Made by a program: the position numbers and the translations under genes. From Zoogloea sp041917255 (GTDB taxonomy: Bacteria; Pseudomonadota; Gammaproteobacteria; Burkholderiales; Rhodocyclaceae), in the NCBI GenBank assembly GCA_041917255.1, contig JAYRYA010000001.1:1-64000 (forward strand): 64,000 nucleotides of DNA. Direction: 5' to 3'. The stretch's first letter is position 1, and each line of letters begins with the position of its first letter. This document shows, in pieces, positions 60,646 to 64,000 of this stretch. The notes below the pieces were generated by a model, which was given only the letters and a program-made list of their open reading frames with translations, searched no databases and was not told the origin of the DNA.

Positions 60646-62561
60646 GGCGCGCTTTCTGGGGCTGAGGTCGGAGAGTCGGAAAGGTGGGCGTCGGCCGGGA
60701 AATCCAGCTCGACCCGGGTGCCGCCGCCTTCGCGGGGCCGCACGCTGATCTGGCCGCCAAGGCTTTGGGCACGGTCGTGCATGATGACGATGCCGTAGCG
60801 ATGAAGCGGGCGGTCGGCTTCGTCGAAGCCCACGCCGTCGTCGTCCACCGTCACCCGCAGGCGCGCGGTGTCGTGGCGGGCGAGGGCAATCGCCACCCGG
60901 CCGGCGCGGGCGTGGCGTTCGATGTTGGTGAGGGCCTCGCGGATGATCTGCAGCACGTGGATCTCGCGGTTGGGCACCAGCTCCAGGCTGCCCAGGCGGT
61001 TGTCGAGGGCGATCTCGAGCCCGGTGCGGCGGCGGAATTCCTGCACCGTGTCGTCGATGGCGGCGTTGAGGCCGCGCCCGTCGATGCGCAGCCGGAAGGT
61101 GGTGAGCAGCTCGCGCAGCTGGCGGTAGGCCTCGTTGAGCCCGTCGCGCAGCTCGCCGACGATCTCGGTGACGGGCTCGGGCGAGGGGCTCTTGCGCAGC
61201 AGCGTCTGGAGTCGGGTGACCTGGATCTTGAGATAGGACAGCGACTGGGCCAGGGAGTCGTGCAGCTCGCGGGCGATCACCGAGCGCTCGTCGAGCAGTG
61301 CCAGCCGGTGGCGTTCCTCGTTGCGCTGAGTCGAGGCGAGCGCGGCGCCCACGTGGCAACCGACGGTTTCGAGGAGTTCGAGCTGCCAGGGGGCGAGGCG
61401 CTGGCCGACGGGCAGGGTGAGCAGCAGCGCGCCGTGGCTGCGGCTGCCATCGAAGAGCGGGGCGGCGATGGTCTGGCCGCCGCCGGCGGGTGTCGGGTGC
61501 GCCACGACGGCACGGCCGCCGCCCTCGCAACCATGGCATATGGTGCGGCACTGGGCTTCGATGGCGATGTCGGCGCTGCCGGTGCGGCAGACGGTTTCGG
61601 GGGCGTCGGCCCGGCTCAGGCAGATCGCGCCGCTCGTCACCCCGACCACCTGCTCCACGTCGTCGAGCACCTGCTGCAGGGTGGCCTGGGTGACGGCGCG
61701 CTCGGACAGGGCGCGGGTGGTGCGGTAGAGGAGGTTGAGCGACTGGTTGCTGCGGGCGAGCGCCTCGGTCTTCTCGCGGACGCGGTTTTCGAGCTGGGCG
61801 TAACTGCGGGACAGATCCTCGACCATGAAGTTGAAGGCCTCGCCAAGCTGGCCGAGTTCGTCCGGTTCGCGGATGGGGACCCGCACCGAGAAATCTCCCC
61901 GACGCACCCGGTCGGCGGAGGTGAGCAGGTCGTGTAGTGGTTGCAACACTTTTTGTTTCAACTGCAACACAGCTGCCGCGCCAACGACCACCAGCAGGAC
62001 CAGCGAAATCCCTTGCACCAGCCGCAGCAGCTGCAGCTTGTCTTCCAGCCCTTGCTCGATCAGCACCACCAGCTGATTGATGGCCGCGACGATCTCGGCG
62101 GTCTCGGTGGCCAGTCGTCCGCCACCGGGCTGACCGGCGGCCACGTCGGTGGCGGCCTTCTGCACCGCGGGGTGGAAGCGTCCGCGCCACAGGCTGCCCA
62201 CCGCGTCGTAGGCCCGGCGCAGGCTTTCATCGGCGCCGTGGGGGATGGTGCGGGTGAGGTCGCGACTGGTGAAGCGCGTCTCGAACTCGGCGATGGCCTG
62301 TTCGATGCTGCGGGGGTCACCCTGGGTGACGGCGGCGCCGATGGCGTAGGACTGCATCCGCAGGGAGCCGGCCAGGTTGAGTGCCCGGGCCTCGCCGGAC
62401 GAAAGTTCGGCCACGGTGATGGAGGCGAAGATCGACACCGCGGCAAGGCTGGCGATGGCAGCGATCCATGCGCCGAGACGCAGCACCACCGACGGATGGC
62501 GGCGCCCGGCGGTGGCTGGAGAGGCGGGGGAGGAGCCTGGGTTGGAGGGCTGGGCGGTCAC
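60642..62561 (-). CDS. narX: NarX nitrate/nitrite sensor kinase
   Basis: This 639-residue kinase starts at GTG 62561. Membrane helices lie at about 30-50 and 187-205. The periplasmic P-box SLRMQSYAIGAAV binds nitrate. Then come HAMP, a GAF-like domain with a cysteine cluster (CRTICHGC), and the HisKA_3 box ARELHDSLAQSLSYLKIQ with the phospho-His. It phosphorylates NarL when nitrate is present. The central cysteines are also known from E. coli NarX. narXL form one operon. Confidence 0.95.
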   Translation of the reverse strand: MTAQPSNPGSSPASPATAGRRHPSVVLRLGAWIAAIASLAAVSIFASITVAELSSGEARALNLAGSLRMQSYAIGAAVTQGDPRSIEQAIAEFETRFTSRDLTRTIPHGADESLRRAYDAVGSLWRGRFHPAVQKAATDVAAGQPGGGRLATETAEIVAAINQLVVLIEQGLEDKLQLLRLVQGISLVLLVVVGAAAVLQLKQKVLQPLHDLLTSADRVRRGDFSVRVPIREPDELGQLGEAFNFMVEDLSRSYAQLENRVREKTEALARSNQSLNLLYRTTRALSERAVTQATLQQVLDDVEQVVGVTSGAICLSRADAPETVCRTGSADIAIEAQCRTICHGCEGGGRAVVAHPTPAGGGQTIAAPLFDGSRSHGALLLTLPVGQRLAPWQLELLETVGCHVGAALASTQRNEERHRLALLDERSVIARELHDSLAQSLSYLKIQVTRLQTLLRKSPSPEPVTEIVGELRDGLNEAYRQLRELLTTFRLRIDGRGLNAAIDDTVQEFRRRTGLEIALDNRLGSLELVPNREIHVLQIIREALTNIERHARAGRVAIALARHDTARLRVTVDDDGVGFDEADRPLHRYGIVIMHDRAQSLGGQISVRPREGGGTRVELDFPADAHLSDSPTSAPESAP

Positions 62562-62767
62562 GGCACGGGCCTGGGTTTGTTCGGCAGGCCGCCATTTTCG
62601 CCCCGAGTCGCCTCCGGGGTCACGTCCGGTGGGTAGTCCGGCCGGGAAAATGGGGTTAGGAGGATGGGCCGGCAGTGGCCGCGGCCGCGTTGCGGTGAGC
62701 CCCGCCGTGCTTGAGTCGGGGCTCGATAAAACAAGGGTTTGGCGTGGTTTCGGGTGTGATTGATGAA

Positions 62768-62783
62768 TACCTCGTTGGAGGTA
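62768..62783 (+). promoter_or_regulatory. 7-2-7 NarL-type binding site
   Basis: TACCTCG-tt-GGAGGTA has two inverted heptamers, each matching six of seven positions of TACYYMT, with the two-base spacing NarL prefers. The full palindrome extends to AATACCTC/GAGGTATT. It is centred 150 bp before the dnr-like start. Confidence 0.6.
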
Positions 62784-62812
62784 TTTGCCTCGTTTTTGAG
62801 CACTTGGAGGTT

Positions 62813-62826
62813 CTGATCCAGGTCAA
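62813..62826 (+). promoter_or_regulatory. FNR/Anr-like box upstream of the dnr-like gene
   Basis: CTGAT-ccag-GTCAA deviates from TTGAT-N4-ATCAA at one base in each half. It is centred 106 bp before the start codon and 44 bp downstream of the NarL-type site. Confidence 0.45.
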
Positions 62827-62925
62827 CTTTCGACCCGCTCGGGGCTCCTAGACTGCGCGCCATGTTCCGGGGTCAAAGGCAGTTCCTGCCGGCATTCCCC
62901 CCATTGCTGCAGCGAGGTTGATGTG

Positions 62926-63714
62926 ATGCGCACGAGTCTTGATGATCTGTCTCTGGTGTTGGGCGAGGTCGCCCTGTTTCGTGATCTGCCCGATTCCGTG
63001 ATCGCCGAAGTGGCGCGCGCAGCCCATGTGGCGAGCCTGCCGAAGGGCGCGGCGATCTACGCCTCGGGCGAGCGGCCGAAGGCGCTTTATCACGTGATGT
63101 CCGGCCACCTCAAGGTATCCGTGTCGTCGTCGGAGGGCGGGGAGAAGGTCATCGACATCGTGTCGCCGGGTCAGCTTTTCGGCGTGGCCGAGCTGTTTGG
63201 CGATTCGGCCTATGTGTCGTCGGTGGAAACCGTGTCGCCGGTGGTGCTGGTGGCGGTGGGGCGCGACGGGGTCTTCCGGGCGATGGACGGCGAGCCGTGC
63301 CTGATGCGGCGGATGCTCGCGGTGGTGGCTCAGCGCCAGTCGGCCATCGAGCGTGACATCGCGGCGGATTGCCTGCAGACCGGCAGCGCCAAAGTGGTGG
63401 AATACCTGCGCCGGCTGGGCGCCGCGGCGGTTGCCAAGGCGGCGCAGATCGAGCTGGAACTGGCGATTCCCAAGAACGTGCTGGCGGCGCGCATGGGCTT
63501 CACGCCGGAAACCCTGTCGCGCATTTTTCGCGAGCTGTCGGACGCGGGCTTCATCCATGTGCTGGGCAAGCACGTCACCCTGACCGAGAAGTTCACCCGC
63601 CAGTACGCCTGCGGCGCCGAGCGTGCGGTGGCCGAGCGCCGCCCGGCGAGCCGGGGCAGCGTGTGGTTCGATCGCGGAACCGCATCGAGTTCCTCCCGCG
63701 CGGCCTGGAACTGA
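62926..63714 (+). CDS. dnr: Crp/Fnr-family regulator, Dnr-like
   Basis: This 262-residue regulator has a sensor barrel (LYHVMSGHLKVSVSSSEGGEKVI), a dimer helix and a winged helix with MGFTPETLSRIFRELS. The E-x-x-S-R pattern in the recognition helix matches FNR/Dnr proteins that read TTGAT. FNR cysteines are absent, as in Dnr, which senses NO through haem. The C-terminal 40 residues are a non-conserved Arg/Ser tail. ATG 62926 follows GAGG at eight bases. Position next to narXL supports a denitrification role. Confidence 0.82.
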   Translation: MRTSLDDLSLVLGEVALFRDLPDSVIAEVARAAHVASLPKGAAIYASGERPKALYHVMSGHLKVSVSSSEGGEKVIDIVSPGQLFGVAELFGDSAYVSSVETVSPVVLVAVGRDGVFRAMDGEPCLMRRMLAVVAQRQSAIERDIAADCLQTGSAKVVEYLRRLGAAAVAKAAQIELELAIPKNVLAARMGFTPETLSRIFRELSDAGFIHVLGKHVTLTEKFTRQYACGAERAVAERRPASRGSVWFDRGTASSSSRAAWN

Positions 63715-63772
63715 TCGTGCCGCGCCCGGGGCGCGGTATGCTGACGCTCTTCCCAACAGCGAGGAGCGTTCG

Positions 63773-64000
63773 ATGGCAACGGTTCAGGATTCCGATTTCG
63801 ACAGTCTCGTCCCCGGCCTGCCCCTGAGCCGGCGGACTTTCGTCGGCGGTTCGCTTGCGGCGGGGTTTGCGCTGGCCGTACAGCCGGCCTTCGGGCAGAG
63901 CGTGGTCGTCACCCCGGCCGATGGCCTGGTGGTCGGCGAGATCGCCGTGCAGGCGCCGGATGGCGTCCAGCTCAAGGCCTATCGTGCCCAGCCGGCGGGC
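63773..64000 (+). CDS. Dienelactone-hydrolase-family protein, N-terminal part (runs off the window)
   Basis: The frame is open to the window end (76 codons) and starts behind GAGGAG. It begins with a Tat-type signal, PLSRRTFVGGSLAAGFALA, and then the segment VVGEIAVQAPDGVQLKAYRAQ, which matches the start of dienelactone hydrolase (DLH) alpha/beta-hydrolases. A Tat-exported DLH protein would act in the periplasm. The catalytic Cys/Asp/His lie beyond the window, so the activity cannot be checked. Confidence 0.8.
   Translation, partial: MATVQDSDFDSLVPGLPLSRRTFVGGSLAAGFALAVQPAFGQSVVVTPADGLVVGEIAVQAPDGVQLKAYRAQPAG

Larger units (their letters stand above)
62562..62925. other. Divergent control region between narX and the dnr-like gene
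   Basis: These 364 bp contain no gene. They hold a NarL-type site and an FNR-like box (listed separately), both nearer to the dnr-like gene. A partial extra heptamer (GGAGGTT, 62807-62813) lies between them. Confidence 0.6.

Overview
The window looks like chromosomal DNA of a high-GC, denitrifying betaproteobacterium, most likely Rhodocyclales (Azoarcus/Thauera/Zoogloea/Denitromonas type). This is an inference from gene content: a complete nitrous oxide reductase (nos) gene set with a Tat-exported NosZ and NosR, a NarXL nitrate two-component system next to a Dnr-like Crp/Fnr regulator, a PEP-CTERM protein, CysTWA/CysB-type sulfur genes, and the ftsK-lolA-rarA-serS order. No 16S gene or other direct taxonomic marker is present.

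Layout. 1-3.1 kb: an IS110-family element has interrupted the sulfate-permease gene cysW; intact cysA and a cysB-like regulator follow. 3.1-11.5 kb: a PEP-CTERM protein, a PepSY membrane protein with a TonB-dependent receptor, a membrane-anchored spermidine-synthase-like protein, a small lipoprotein cytochrome c behind a good FNR-type box, a peptidoglycan-binding/M23 protein and two unknown proteins. 11.5-16.5 kb: an accessory region with a 21-bp repeat array, AT-richer DNA carrying an attI-like sequence, a small membrane protein gene followed by an attC-like hairpin (an apparent integron cassette), and a KAP-type P-loop NTPase. 16.6-30 kb: the nos region on the minus strand (nosZ; nosR plus a 140-residue membrane protein; then, after a block of unrelated genes, nosDFY with two nosL paralogues that flank a TumE-like gene pair). 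30-39.8 kb: housekeeping genes (smr, trxB, crp-like, ftsK, lolA, rarA, serS, an AhpD-like gene). 39.8-46.2 kb: a 6.26-kb integrative element in the 3' end of tRNA-Ser(CGA), bounded by 23-bp direct repeats, with P4-type integrase, AlpA-like regulator, primase and RepA-like ATPase. 46.4-52.7 kb: a short KdpD-like kinase, KdpE, Kup potassium transporter and an Aer-like chemoreceptor. 52.9-64 kb: a C-terminal processing protease, a REC-PAS-GGDEF-EAL protein with its probable histidine kinase, narXL, a dnr-like gene and the start of a dienelactone-hydrolase gene.

How it fits together: NarX/NarL would sense nitrate, and a 7-2-7 NarL-type site plus an FNR-like box lie upstream of the dnr-like gene, giving a nitrate plus anoxia input into denitrification control. 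A separate palindrome, TGCGACA-N3-TGTCGCA, occurs upstream of nosZ (perfect), nosD (two mismatches) and the TonB-dependent receptor (one mismatch). This suggests one unidentified regulator links N2O reduction with uptake of a metal or metal chelate, plausibly copper or iron. The most unusual items are this shared operator, the integron-like cassette next to the KAP NTPase, the TumE-like pair embedded between two nosL genes, and the replication-capable tRNA-Ser island with a hairpin-rich non-coding segment next to its RepA gene.
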